Made by a program: the position numbers and the translations under genes
In this document: positions 36,455 through 45,653 of the stretch, piece by piece
Position numbering within the stretch: the stretch's first letter is position 1
Layout of the letters: the number at the start of each line of letters is the position of its first letter
Assembly: GCA_913062555.1 (NCBI GenBank)
Contig: CAJXVU010000014.1
Location: 1 to 64,000, forward strand
DNA length: 64,000 nt
Direction: 5' to 3'
Source of the DNA: an uncultured Bacteroidota bacterium
GTDB lineage: Bacteria > Bacteroidota > Bacteroidia > Flavobacteriales > Flavobacteriaceae
The notes under the pieces: model-generated
The model's database searches: none
What the model was told of the DNA's origin: nothing
The model's input: the letters and a program-made list of their open reading frames with translations, nothing else

Positions 36455-38155
36455 TTAATGTTTAGAGGCCTCTCCTGCATCATTAGGAATTCTAATATTT
36501 TCTACGATTTCTTGCACTTCTAATGGCGGTGCTGGAGTAAATTTCATAATTATAATAGACACCATAAAATTCAAAATCATTGCGATGGTACCGAAGCCTT
36601 CAGGAGAAATACCGAACCACCATTCGCTTTTATCTGGTAATACCTCATCAAACCAACCTAATTTATATTTAAACATATATAATAACATGGCTGTTATACC
36701 CACAACCATTCCGGCAACAGCGCCTTCTTTGTTCATACGTTTATAAAATATTCCTAATACTATCGCAGGAAAAAACGAAGCTGCTGCCAATCCAAAGGCC
36801 AATGCGACAACAGCTGCGACAAATCCGGGAGGATTAATCCCGAAATACCCTGCAATACAAACCGCTCCAACTGCGGATAATCGTGCGGCGATTAGTTCTC
36901 CTTTTTCTGAGATTTTTGGATTAATAACTTTTTTTATTAGGTCATGCGATACAGATGCTGAAATAACCAATAACAATCCAGCGGCGGTAGACAATGCGGC
37001 AGCCAAACCTCCAGCGGCCACTAATGCTATAACCCAATTAGGTAACCCAGCAATTTCCGGGTTAGCAAGTACCATAATATCTCTATTAACCTCCAATTCA
37101 TTTATATCTTGATCGGCAACATATTGAATGATCCCATCCTTATTTTTATCTGTAAAGGTGATTAGTCCTGTTGCTTCCCATTTTTTAAACCATTCAGGAA
37201 CATTTGAATACGGCTGATTAGAAACGGTTTCGATAAGATTTGTACGTGCAAATACTGCTACTGCTGGTGCTGTTGAGTATAAAACGACAATAAGTAATAA
37301 AGCAATACCCGCAGATTTCCGTGCATCTCTTACCTTTTTTACTGTAAAAAACCTCACTATTACATGGGGCAAGCCAGCGGTACCAACCATTAGGGCCAAG
37401 GTAATTGCGAATACATCAATTAAGGACTTTGAGCCTTGTGTATATTCATCAAAGCCAAGTTCAGTGCTTAAGCCATCTAATTTATCTAATAAAAAAGTTC
37501 CTGATCCATCCGATAATTCACTTCCAAAACCTAATTGAGGAATGGGGTTCCCTGTCATTTGAAATGATATAAAAATAGCAGGGACCATAAACGCAAAAAT
37601 GAGCACACAATATTGCGCCACTTGTGTATAGGTGATGCCTTTCATCCCTCCGAGGACAGCATAAAACAGCACTATTATCATCCCAATAATTACACCTAAA
37701 TTATAATCCACCTCAAGAAAGCGAGAGAATACAATTCCCACGCCTTGCATTTGTCCTGCCACATAGGTAAAGGACACAATTAAGGCACAAACTACAGCAA
37801 CCATTCGCGCCGTTTTTGAATAGTAACGATCCCCAATAAAATCGGGCACAGTAAACTTCCCAAACTTTCGCAAATATGGTGCGAGTAATAGTGCTAGAAG
37901 CACATATCCTCCTGTCCACCCCATTAAATAAACGGCGCCATCATAACCTGCAAAAGAAATGATTCCTGCCATGGAAATAAAGGAAGCTGCACTCATCCAG
38001 TCGGCGGCTGTTGCCATACCGTTTGCCAAAGGGGAAACCCCTCCTCCAGCGACATAAAACTCTTTTGTTGAGCTGGCTCTAGACCAAATAGCAATCCCAA
38101 TATAAATAGAGAAAGTAACCCCAACAAGTATGTATGTCCAGGTTTGTACACTCAT
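36455..38155 (-). CDS. Sodium:solute symporter, acetate-type (SSS family)
   Basis: This large membrane protein has about 13 helices and 566 residues from the ATG at 38155. Starts at 38194 or 38185 would overlap the DUF4212 gene; I prefer 38155 because homologues begin at SVQTWTYILVG. It has FYVAGGGVSPLANGMATAADWMSAASFISMAG near the N-terminus and LPHVIVRFFTV in mid-protein, typical of the DUF4212-associated SSS group. It is likely to import acetate or another short carboxylate with Na+. It lies in an operon with an AGCS symporter, and acs lies downstream. Confidence 0.88.
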   Translation of the reverse strand: MSVQTWTYILVGVTFSIYIGIAIWSRASSTKEFYVAGGGVSPLANGMATAADWMSAASFISMAGIISFAGYDGAVYLMGWTGGYVLLALLLAPYLRKFGKFTVPDFIGDRYYSKTARMVAVVCALIVSFTYVAGQMQGVGIVFSRFLEVDYNLGVIIGMIIVLFYAVLGGMKGITYTQVAQYCVLIFAFMVPAIFISFQMTGNPIPQLGFGSELSDGSGTFLLDKLDGLSTELGFDEYTQGSKSLIDVFAITLALMVGTAGLPHVIVRFFTVKKVRDARKSAGIALLLIVVLYSTAPAVAVFARTNLIETVSNQPYSNVPEWFKKWEATGLITFTDKNKDGIIQYVADQDINELEVNRDIMVLANPEIAGLPNWVIALVAAGGLAAALSTAAGLLLVISASVSHDLIKKVINPKISEKGELIAARLSAVGAVCIAGYFGINPPGFVAAVVALAFGLAAASFFPAIVLGIFYKRMNKEGAVAGMVVGITAMLLYMFKYKLGWFDEVLPDKSEWWFGISPEGFGTIAMILNFMVSIIIMKFTPAPPLEVQEIVENIRIPNDAGEASKH

Positions 38156-38174
38156 GGCTTCTTGTAAAATCAAA

Positions 38175-38435
38175 CTATTGTTCATCAAAGCCATATTTTT
38201 TATCGAGTTTATTCATAATACGCACATATACAAAAATGAGAATTACAAAGACATACATAGCGCCTTGTTGTGCAAACCAGAAACCTAATTTAAATCCTCC
38301 AATTTTAATCTCATTTAGTGCATCTTTAAAAATAATCCCAGCACCATAGGATACTAAAAACCATATGGCAAGTAATATCAAAACATACCTGATATTCTCT
38401 TTCCAATAAGCCTTTTTCTTAGCGTTATCAGTCAT
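38175..38435 (-). CDS. DUF4212 symporter small subunit
   Basis: This is an 86-residue protein with two membrane helices (about residues 14-32 and 52-72), matching the DUF4212 family. Members are almost always encoded just ahead of an SSS symporter and are considered its small subunit. The start lies four bases after the AGCS stop codon, and the SSS gene follows directly, so the three genes are one operon. Confidence 0.88.
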   Translation of the reverse strand: MTDNAKKKAYWKENIRYVLILLAIWFLVSYGAGIIFKDALNEIKIGGFKLGFWFAQQGAMYVFVILIFVYVRIMNKLDKKYGFDEQ

Positions 38436-38439
38436 AAGC

Positions 38440-39813
38440 TTAATTTTCCTTAATTCGTGTTATGTAGGCTTTAATTTCTTTGGTTACTCTTGGAGCCATA
38501 GCTATGGTCGCTATCATGGTTGGAATAGCCATAAGGGCAAAAATGCCATCAATTAGATTTATCATCATGCTCAATGAGGTTGTTGCTCCAATGAAAATAC
38601 TAACAATATAGAAATAGTTATAGTAATGTTTTTTATCCGCTCCAAAGAGGAAAGACATACACTTAGTCCCATAATAAGAATATGAAAATAAAGATGAAAT
38701 ACTAAATATAGCAATACAAATTAATAACAAATACTTTCCAATTCCAGGCATGGCATCTCCAAATGCTGAGGCTGTTAAACTCACACCATTAGCTTCGGTT
38801 GTTTGCCAAACACCAGTTACTAAAATAGCCAATGCAGTCAAAGTACAAACAATTAACGTATCAATGGCTGGGCCTAACATGGCAACTAATCCTTCTCGGA
38901 CAGGTTCATCGGTTTTTGCGGCACCATGTGCCATAGGTGCTGTACCAATACCGGCTTCATTTGAAAATGCACCACGACGAATTCCTAACAAAATTAAGGC
39001 TCCTAAAACGCCTCCAAACATCGCGTCTCCGGTATAATTCTCGGCGGCGAAGGCATCCGTGAATATCATTCCTAAATATTTAGGTACCACTTCTATATTC
39101 ACACCCAAAATAATCAACACTAATACAAAATACAAAACCACCATTGAAGGCACTAATCTCGAAGCTGTTTTACTAATTCGGTTTAGTCCTCCCAAAATAA
39201 CAAACGCCGTAATTGTAACTAAAACAAAGCCAATAATTAGGTTCGTACTCAACCCAACAGTCACCCCATTAGGCTTTAATAGGATATCATTAATCGCTTG
39301 AGTAAGCTGATTAACGTTAAACACTGGTAAAGCTCCAATTAAACCACAAATACTAAACATTATAGCAAGTGGTTTCCAAGATTTTCCTAAGCCTTCAGTA
39401 ATAAAATACATCGGCCCTCCTTGAAGGTCGCCATTTGAATCTTTTCCACGATACATAATGGCTAAGGTGGAGGTGAAAAACTTGGTTGACATCCCTATTA
39501 CTGCACTCACCCACATCCAAAACACAGCTCCAGGACCACCAATTGAAATCGCTACTGCAACTCCTGCAATATTACCCATGCCAACAGTTGCTGACAACGC
39601 GGTTGATAAGGCTTGGAAATGACTTATTTGACCTGGATCATTCGGGTCGTCATATTTACCTCGTAATACTTGAATGGCATGACCAATAAAACGAAATGGT
39701 AAAAATCTTGATAAAACTAGGAGATATAATCCGCCTCCTATTAATAATATAAGTAAGGGTAATCCCCATACAAATGATGCAAAGCTCGAAATAAGCTGAT
39801 CCAGTTTATCCAT
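38440..39813 (-). CDS. Alanine/glycine:cation symporter (AGCS family)
   Basis: This is a 457-residue protein with about 11 membrane helices. Signature segments are LSATVGMGNIAGVAVAISIGGPGAVFWMW (about residues 70-98) and RRGAFSNEAGIGTAPMAHGAAKT (about 280-302). It imports alanine or glycine with Na+. It is the first gene of the AGCS-DUF4212-SSS operon. The region upstream is shared divergently with the M24 peptidase gene and contains the palindrome at 39979. Confidence 0.92.
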   Translation of the reverse strand: MDKLDQLISSFASFVWGLPLLILLIGGGLYLLVLSRFLPFRFIGHAIQVLRGKYDDPNDPGQISHFQALSTALSATVGMGNIAGVAVAISIGGPGAVFWMWVSAVIGMSTKFFTSTLAIMYRGKDSNGDLQGGPMYFITEGLGKSWKPLAIMFSICGLIGALPVFNVNQLTQAINDILLKPNGVTVGLSTNLIIGFVLVTITAFVILGGLNRISKTASRLVPSMVVLYFVLVLIILGVNIEVVPKYLGMIFTDAFAAENYTGDAMFGGVLGALILLGIRRGAFSNEAGIGTAPMAHGAAKTDEPVREGLVAMLGPAIDTLIVCTLTALAILVTGVWQTTEANGVSLTASAFGDAMPGIGKYLLLICIAIFSISSLFSYSYYGTKCMSFLFGADKKHYYNYFYIVSIFIGATTSLSMMINLIDGIFALMAIPTMIATIAMAPRVTKEIKAYITRIKEN

Positions 39814-39978
39814 CTATAATCTTAATTAGTTTGAGCTATAAATGTAATAAAGTAGAATGAAAAAAGTAATGATGTTTATAAATTCTTTCTATTTAGCATC
39901 CTATACTATAGAAATTAAAAATATTAAATCATAAATTAGTTTTTTATAAAATAACTGTATTATTTCATATTTATATGA

Positions 39979-39993
39979 ATCCTAGCCTAGGAT
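39979..39993. promoter_or_regulatory. 15-bp palindrome in the divergent AGCS/M24 region
   Basis: ATCCTAG-C-CTAGGAT is a perfect 7+1+7 inverted repeat about 165 bases from the AGCS start and 56 bases before the M24 start. It has the size and symmetry of a dimeric repressor site. Confidence 0.4.
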
Positions 39994-40049
39994 AGGTTTA
40001 TTCTTGATTAACCAGAATACTAATAATAAACGTTCAAAACCAACCAACC

Positions 40050-41348
40050 ATGAAATTAATTATATCATTTTTTATTTTTCTTATCAGCATAAATTCCTTT
40101 AGTCAAGAAGCCATGCGCAGATGGCGTAAGATGAACCAAGTTCGAAGTGACAAGTTCGACTTAGTTTTACCTGAAGCCATGCGAGAAAACAATATTGACA
40201 TGTGGATTATCATGAACCGAGAAGGAAATTTTGACCCTCTTTATTCAGATATGGGAGAAGGTTATGTTGGCTCTACTGGTTATTACATCTTTACAGATAA
40301 AGGGGAAGGTCGAATTGAAAGAGCTGTTCTGGGGATTGGTGGATATCTTTTACAGGAAGGAGGAACCTATGACTATTTTGGATCAGCAGATGAACTCAAA
40401 ACATTTGTAGAAACCCGAAATCCTAATCGCATTGGCCTTAATATATCCAAAAATATGGGAGGTGCAGATGGACTGACTCATTCTGGTTACCTCGAATTGG
40501 TTTCCGTTTTAGGAAAAAAATATGAAGAACGGTTTGTTTCAGCAGAAAAATTAGTTTCAGATTTTAGATCAAGACGTGTGGCTAGTGAAATAGCCATTTA
40601 TGGAGAAGCTGGAGAATTGTCATATACTATTGCCGAAAAAGCATTTTCAAACCAAGTGATTACACCCGGAGTTACTACTCTTGAAGACGTAGCTTGGTGG
40701 ATGACAGAACAACAATTTAAAAATAATTTAGGATCATCATTCGGAATGCCATCTGTTTATATTACTGGTCCTGATGGTGTTGAAGCAACATCATCTGATA
40801 GAATTATCCAACGTGGAGATGTACTCATGATAGATTGGGGAGTTGGTCTTATGAATATGTATACAGATATGAAACGTATAGCATATGTCCTAAAAGAAGG
40901 AGAAACTCGTGTTCCAGAAGGCATACAAAATGCCTTTGATCAAGGTGTTAAAGTAAGAACCATAATCAAGAATACTATTAAGCCAGGAGTCACAGCCCAA
41001 AAAGCTGAAACTGCCGTGTATGAAGCGCTAACCAAAGCAGGTTTTAACAAAATGGAAGCCTTTAATAAATTTACTAATCTAGATAAAACTGATGTCATCA
41101 TTGGCTGCCATTCCGTTGGGAATTGGGGACATGGTATTGGTCCATCCATTGCTTTTTTCAACCCTGTAAGATTAGGGTACGAATTAAAACCTTCAAATCT
41201 TATCTCCATAGAATTGTTCGCTTATACAAAAATACCTGAATGGGGAGGCAAAAAATTGCGAGTACCGTTAGAAGATGATGCCATAATTACTGAAAGAGGT
41301 ATTGAATGGCTGTACCCCGTAAATCCACGTATTTTAGTAATTAAATAA
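40050..41348 (+). CDS. M24 family metallopeptidase (Xaa-Pro aminopeptidase-like), exported
   Basis: This is a 432-residue protein with a signal peptide (to about residue 19, NSFSQ). A creatinase-like N-terminal domain precedes the pita-bread catalytic domain. Metal ligands of the M24 type are visible: Asp in LMIDWG and TDMKR, His in GHGIGPSIAF, Glu in ISIELF and Glu in LEDDAIITE. The family releases N-terminal residues next to proline. It stands alone, possibly for extracellular peptide use given the neighbouring amino acid symporter. Confidence 0.88.
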   Translation: MKLIISFFIFLISINSFSQEAMRRWRKMNQVRSDKFDLVLPEAMRENNIDMWIIMNREGNFDPLYSDMGEGYVGSTGYYIFTDKGEGRIERAVLGIGGYLLQEGGTYDYFGSADELKTFVETRNPNRIGLNISKNMGGADGLTHSGYLELVSVLGKKYEERFVSAEKLVSDFRSRRVASEIAIYGEAGELSYTIAEKAFSNQVITPGVTTLEDVAWWMTEQQFKNNLGSSFGMPSVYITGPDGVEATSSDRIIQRGDVLMIDWGVGLMNMYTDMKRIAYVLKEGETRVPEGIQNAFDQGVKVRTIIKNTIKPGVTAQKAETAVYEALTKAGFNKMEAFNKFTNLDKTDVIIGCHSVGNWGHGIGPSIAFFNPVRLGYELKPSNLISIELFAYTKIPEWGGKKLRVPLEDDAIITERGIEWLYPVNPRILVIK

Positions 41349-41529
41349 GATATCTCTACAACGAATACATTGCTGTTTTGTATTTAGTTTTTAATCCAGA
41401 AGCTAAAGCTAGTAAACCAACAAAGAAAAAGTAGTTTCATTTGTTATATCCGTATTGATATTAAAGAAAAAAACAACTAACTTCGTTTAACATTAGATAT
41501 AAAACATTAAAACGATTTCATATCAAGTC

Positions 41530-41538
41530 GTTACCAGC
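41530..41538 (+). repeat. Cassette-flank arm, left (GTTACCAGC)
   Basis: This 9-base sequence just ahead of the Tai4-like gene is the exact inverse of GCTGGTAAC at 42029-42037 just behind it. The pair brackets a single ORF. Confidence 0.45.
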
Positions 41539-41552
41539 AATTTAAAAATCGC

Positions 41553-42014
41553 ATGAGAATATATAAATTTTTAATTTTACTTTTTTTTATTTCGGCTTGT
41601 AATCAACCGAATTCAGAATTAAAAGAACACCGGAAATCTTGGGGATTTGATAATTGGGAATCTGAATTTAAGGAAAGAGCATTATGCTTGTGCTTGTTAG
41701 ATGGTTATGAAAATGACGAAATCAAAAACTATATTCTGAAAAATGACAAATCTTATTTTAGCGGAATTGGAATTGCTATTTTCGACCCAACTCTAAAACC
41801 AATCATACTGAAAGAAGTAGCTGAAATAAAAAAGGACTCAATTGAATCAGTTGACAGAGCTCCTGAACATTTAGTTGGAAAGAGAATTTTTAGTCATTGT
41901 ATGAAGTTTTATAAAAGCAAACGACTGGATTCTATTACGAAAAAAGAAATACCGAAATGGAATGAAATCAAAGACATTCAAGCAGAAGTTTGGAAATATA
42001 TCCCAACTTATTAA
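41553..42014 (+). CDS. Tai4-like T6SS amidase immunity lipoprotein (tentative)
   Basis: This is a 153-residue protein with a lipoprotein signal (ISAC, Cys16), so it is probably periplasmic and membrane-anchored. The body has CLCLLDGYENDEIKN (about residues 45-59) and, near the C-terminus, CMKFYKSKRLDSI, which resemble Tai4-type immunity proteins that bind T6SS Tae4 peptidoglycan amidases. This is family resemblance only. No amidase effector or T6SS gene is nearby, so it would be an orphan immunity gene. The flanking sequence looks cassette-like. Confidence 0.6.
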   Translation: MRIYKFLILLFFISACNQPNSELKEHRKSWGFDNWESEFKERALCLCLLDGYENDEIKNYILKNDKSYFSGIGIAIFDPTLKPIILKEVAEIKKDSIESVDRAPEHLVGKRIFSHCMKFYKSKRLDSITKKEIPKWNEIKDIQAEVWKYIPTY

Positions 42015-42028
42015 TCAATAGAAAAAAA

Positions 42029-42230
42029 GCTGGTAACAACACCTATAAAATAATACGGGCATTGATCTATAATTCCAGAGCTTGTGTATATTTACATAGT
42101 CGTCAAACCTTTTAATTTGGCTTTTTTTTAAAACGACAAAATAAAAACAAAACAAAAAGCTATTGTCTTGTGCCGATACGAAAATCCGCGGATTTTCTGC
42201 CCCGTACTATTCATAGCTAAACGTTAAACG
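42029..42230. repeat. Cassette-like 3' flank with palindromes
   Basis: The flank contains GCTGGTAAC (42029-42037), the inverse of 41530-41538; a perfect 18-bp palindrome GAAAATCCGCGGATTTTC (42180-42197); and an AACGTTA-containing end (42219-42230). From memory, similar strings border single-gene inserts in other Bacteroidota; I could not verify this here. Confidence 0.45.
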
Positions 42231-42257
42231 AAAATCAAAAATTCTATTAGGCTAGAT

Positions 42258-43205
42258 TTATTTTAAATACTCCAAAACATTAGCTTCAATACGCTCTTGA
42301 ATACTTGATACATCAGCCTTAATAAATGTTTCTCCTGTAATATTTTCATAAAGTTCAATATAGCGATTACTTACGGTCTCTATATAATCATCACTCATAA
42401 ACGGTACCGTTTGTCCTTCTAGTCCTTGAAAATCATTACTAATGAGCCATTGACGTACAAATTCTTTAGACAATTGTTTCTGGGTTTCATCTTTATCTTG
42501 ACGCTCTTGATAACCATCGGCATAAAAATAACGAGAAGAATCTGGAGTGTGAATTTCGTCAATCAACACTATTTTTCCATCTTGGGTTTTTCCAAATTCA
42601 TATTTTGTGTCTACCAAAATTAATCCTCGTGATGCTGCGATTTCAGTTCCTCTTTGAAATAATTTTCTTGTATAATCTTCTAACACTAAATAATCGGCCT
42701 CAGTTACAATTCCTTTAGACAATATATCTTCTCGAGAAATATCCTCATCATGATCTCCCATTTCAGCTTTAGTAGCAGGCGTAATTATAGGCGTTGGAAA
42801 TTTATCATTTTCTTTCATTCCTTCTGGCATCGGCATGCCACAAAGCAATCTTCTTCCAGCTTTATATTCTCTAGCTGCGTGTCCAGACATATATCCACGA
42901 ATCACCATTTCAACTTTAAATGGATCACATAAATGCCCTACTGCTACATTAGGATCGGGTGTGGCAAGTAACCAATTTGGAACAATATCGGCCGTTGCTT
43001 TCATCATTTTTGTAGCAATTTGATTTAAAATTTGCCCTTTATACGGAATTCCTTTTGGCATAACCACATCAAAAGCAGATAATCTATCGGTAGCAACCAT
43101 TACCAATTGATCATCATTAATATTGTAAACCTCTCGTACTTTTCCTTTATAAATACTTTTTTGACCAGGAAAATTAAAATTGGTATCTATTATTGTATTA
43201 CTCAT
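42258..43205 (-). CDS. purC: Phosphoribosylaminoimidazole-succinocarboxamide synthase
   Basis: This 315-residue enzyme is the longer SAICAR synthase form found in Bacteroidota and eukaryotes. It has [11 protein letters not shown] near the N-terminus, [34 protein letters not shown]-type substrate segments, [11 protein letters not shown] and [14 protein letters not shown]. It joins aspartate to CAIR using ATP in purine synthesis. It is followed upstream by phoH on the same strand with a 126-base gap. Confidence 0.95.
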   Translation of the reverse strand: MSNTIIDTNFNFPGQKSIYKGKVREVYNINDDQLVMVATDRLSAFDVVMPKGIPYKGQILNQIATKMMKATADIVPNWLLATPDPNVAVGHLCDPFKVEMVIRGYMSGHAAREYKAGRRLLCGMPMPEGMKENDKFPTPIITPATKAEMGDHDEDISREDILSKGIVTEADYLVLEDYTRKLFQRGTEIAASRGLILVDTKYEFGKTQDGKIVLIDEIHTPDSSRYFYADGYQERQDKDETQKQLSKEFVRQWLISNDFQGLEGQTVPFMSDDYIETVSNRYIELYENITGETFIKADVSSIQERIEANVLEYLK

Positions 43206-43331
43206 TATATTCTTTAATATTTTATAAGTCTAAGCTCTGCTATATTAATTTTTAATCACAGTTTGAAAGTCATTTCACTACAGCATACTCAAGGTAAGAC
43301 GCCATGCTATTAACTCAAGCAGAACACTAAA

Positions 43332-44285
43332 TTACTCTCTGTTTTCAATATTTTTATACGCTGAAATAATCTTTTTAACCAATTTATGTCGAATCACATC
43401 TTTCTCATCTAAAAAGATCATTCCAACACCATCGACGTTCTTAAGAATCAATAGGGCTTCTTTCAAACCTGAAATGGTACGTCGAGGTAAATCGACCTGT
43501 CCTGGATCACCGGTTAAAAGAAACTTCGCATTTTTACCCATTCGAGTTAAAAACATTTTCATTTGGGCATGTGTTGTATTTTGTCCTTCATCCAGAATAA
43601 CGAAAGCATGATCTAAAGTTCGTCCACGCATAAAGGCTAAGGGTGCAATTTGGATAATACCCTTTTCCATATAAGTCTCTAATTTTTCCATGGGAATCAT
43701 ATCACGCAAGGCATCATACAACGGTTGCATATACGGATCTAATTTTTCTTTTAAATCTCCAGGAAGAAACCCAAGATTTTCTCCAGCCTCAACTGCCGGA
43801 CGGGTTAGTATAATTCGTTTTACTTGTTTGTTTTTTAATGCATTCACTGCAAGAGCAACACCGGTATAAGTCTTTCCTGTTCCCGCTGGGCCAATAGCAA
43901 ATACCATATCATTTTTTCGCATACTCTCTACAAGTTTGCGTTGATTAGCAGATTGCGCTTTTATTAACTTACCGCCTACACCATGAACCAAGACCTCTCC
44001 ACTTTCTTTAGAAGTTGCATAATCATCACTACTTTGACTGGTTAATACCCTTTCAATAACATTTTCATCCAGCTTATTATATTTCCCAAAATGATTCATA
44101 AGCATCGATAAACGTCGATCAAATTCTTCTAATAATTCTTGATCGCCATATGCTTTAATTTTAGTCCCTCTTGCTACAATTTTTAGTTTTGGAAAGTATT
44201 TTTTTAAAAGCGCAATATTTGAATTTTGTGCTCCAAAAAACTCCTTTGGACTAATCTCTTCAAGCTCAATAATAAGTTCGTTCAA
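43332..44285 (-). CDS. PhoH family ATPase
   Basis: This is a 317-residue cytoplasmic protein. The N-terminal third is a small RNA-binding-like (KH-type) region. The PhoH ATPase domain has Walker A GPAGTGKT (about residues 130-137), LTRPAVEAGENLGFLPGDL and Walker B FVILDEGQNTT. PhoH-like proteins are linked to RNA metabolism and stress, but the exact role is unsettled. It lies between purC and the divergent SAM hydrolase gene, an order typical for this family of bacteria. Confidence 0.9.
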   Translation of the reverse strand: MNELIIELEEISPKEFFGAQNSNIALLKKYFPKLKIVARGTKIKAYGDQELLEEFDRRLSMLMNHFGKYNKLDENVIERVLTSQSSDDYATSKESGEVLVHGVGGKLIKAQSANQRKLVESMRKNDMVFAIGPAGTGKTYTGVALAVNALKNKQVKRIILTRPAVEAGENLGFLPGDLKEKLDPYMQPLYDALRDMIPMEKLETYMEKGIIQIAPLAFMRGRTLDHAFVILDEGQNTTHAQMKMFLTRMGKNAKFLLTGDPGQVDLPRRTISGLKEALLILKNVDGVGMIFLDEKDVIRHKLVKKIISAYKNIENRE

Positions 44286-44415
44286 ATGTGATGATTTTTA
44301 AAGTTAAAAAATAGGTCTTCCTATGATAATCTCCATTCAGAATAACCAATAGAGTACGCCTACATTTAATTAATTTTTCATCTTAGTTTTAAAAATTAAA
44401 ACGAAAAAATTTATG

Positions 44416-44423
44416 TAGGTTTG
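44416..44423 (+). promoter_or_regulatory. Promoter -7 motif before the SAM hydrolase operon
   Basis: TAGGTTTG matches TAnnTTTG, 62 bases before the ATG at 44486. No clear -33 TTG is seen. Confidence 0.4.
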
Positions 44424-44485
44424 TAAAACTCAAAAGTACGTAATTTTACAGCAAAGCACCCTAAAAAAATATTAACAATTTGCCA

Positions 44486-45322
44486 ATGGCGATAATTACA
44501 TTAACAACCGATTTTGGAGAGAAAGATCACTTTGCTGGCGCAATAAAAGGCGCTATTTATAGCGAACTTCCAAATGTTAGAATTGTTGATATCTCTCATT
44601 CAGTTTCTCCATTTAGCATTCCAGAAGCGGCGTATATTATTCAAAATGCCTATAGTAGTTTTCCTAAAGGCACCATTCATATAATTGGTATAGATTCTGA
44701 AATTAACCGAGAAAACAAACATATTGTAATTAAACTCGACGATCATTATTTTGTTTGTGCTAACAATGGAATTATGAGTATGGTTTGTGCAGAAATAGCA
44801 CCAGAAAAAATTGTTGAGATAAATATTCATGACAAAATTGAGACGAGCTTTCCTGTCCTTGATGTATTTGTAAAAGTTGCTTGTCATATTGCTCGTGGTG
44901 GCACGTTGGAAGTCATTGGGGTTCCAATTCAGGAAATTAAACCAATCAAAAATATTATTCCGTTTGTAAATGCTGAAAAAAATCAGATCATTGGGAATGT
45001 TATTTATAGTGATAACTATGGTAATGTGGTTACAAATATTAAACGAAAGTTTTTTGAAGAGCTTCAAAAAGGAAGACACTTTGAAATCTCTGCTAGAAAT
45101 TATAAGTTCAAAACCATCTTTTCTAAATATAGCGATATTGTAAACTTTGAAATTGATGAAGACAAACGTAATGATGAAGGACGTGGCTTGGTGGTTTTTA
45201 ATTCTTCCAATTATTTGGAAATAGCAATCTACAAAAGCAATTGTACCACTGTTGGTAGTGCTTCTACTTTAATGGGTTTAACCATGATGGATACCGTTAC
45301 CGTTAACTTTTTAAAAGAATAA
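44486..45322 (+). CDS. SAM hydroxide adenosyltransferase (DUF62) family
   Basis: This protein has 278 residues from ATG 44486; the TTG at 44480 adds two residues. Family blocks are TLTTDFGEKDHFAGAIKG at the start, VRIVDISHSV, FVCANNGIMSMV and IYSDNYGNVVTNI. The family hydrolyses S-adenosylmethionine to adenosine and methionine and is related to fluorinases. It is followed two bases later by a monooxygenase-fold gene. Confidence 0.9.
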   Translation: MAIITLTTDFGEKDHFAGAIKGAIYSELPNVRIVDISHSVSPFSIPEAAYIIQNAYSSFPKGTIHIIGIDSEINRENKHIVIKLDDHYFVCANNGIMSMVCAEIAPEKIVEINIHDKIETSFPVLDVFVKVACHIARGGTLEVIGVPIQEIKPIKNIIPFVNAEKNQIIGNVIYSDNYGNVVTNIKRKFFEELQKGRHFEISARNYKFKTIFSKYSDIVNFEIDEDKRNDEGRGLVVFNSSNYLEIAIYKSNCTTVGSASTLMGLTMMDTVTVNFLKE

Positions 45323-45324
45323 AT

Positions 45325-45621
45325 ATGTTTGTGCGAATTGTTAAAATGAGTTTTGAAGCATCTAATATCGATCGATTTACAAACTTGTTTGATTCGAAAA
45401 AAGAATATATACGAAATTTCCCTGGCTGCCGTTTATTAGAATTATATAGAGATAAAACCAGTCCTAATATATTTTTTACTTATAGTTATTGGGACACGGA
45501 AGAAGATTTAGAAAATTATAGGCATTCTCAATTATTTAAAGAGGTTTGGTCACAAACAAAACCACTTTTTAATGATAAACCACAAGCATGGAGTGTCGAT
45601 AAAGTTGTAAGTTTAGACTAA
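45325..45621 (+). CDS. Antibiotic biosynthesis monooxygenase-fold protein
   Basis: This is a 98-residue ferredoxin-like ABM-type protein with the usual pattern: an N-terminal strand (MFVRIVKMSF), the FPGCRLLELYRD strand, FFTYSYWDTEEDLENYRHSQLF, and a C-terminal helix. The fold forms dimers and includes quinol oxygenases and haem-degrading enzymes; many members have no known substrate. It lies two bases after the SAM hydrolase stop and 32 bases before gldFG. Confidence 0.85.
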   Translation: MFVRIVKMSFEASNIDRFTNLFDSKKEYIRNFPGCRLLELYRDKTSPNIFFTYSYWDTEEDLENYRHSQLFKEVWSQTKPLFNDKPQAWSVDKVVSLD

Positions 45622-45653
45622 GGAAACAGAAATACTGAATACTAAAACACACT

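Noticed and set aside
42101-42140. Possible terminator around the T-run at 42122-42129
   Set aside because: A GTCGT/ACGAC pairing spans the T-run, but the stem is short and interrupted. It is more likely part of the cassette-like flank.
44600-45079. 159-codon minus-strand ORF inside the SAM hydrolase gene
   Set aside because: It is antisense to a well-recognised gene and very Asn/Phe/Ile-rich, as expected of a reverse-strand shadow in AT-rich DNA.
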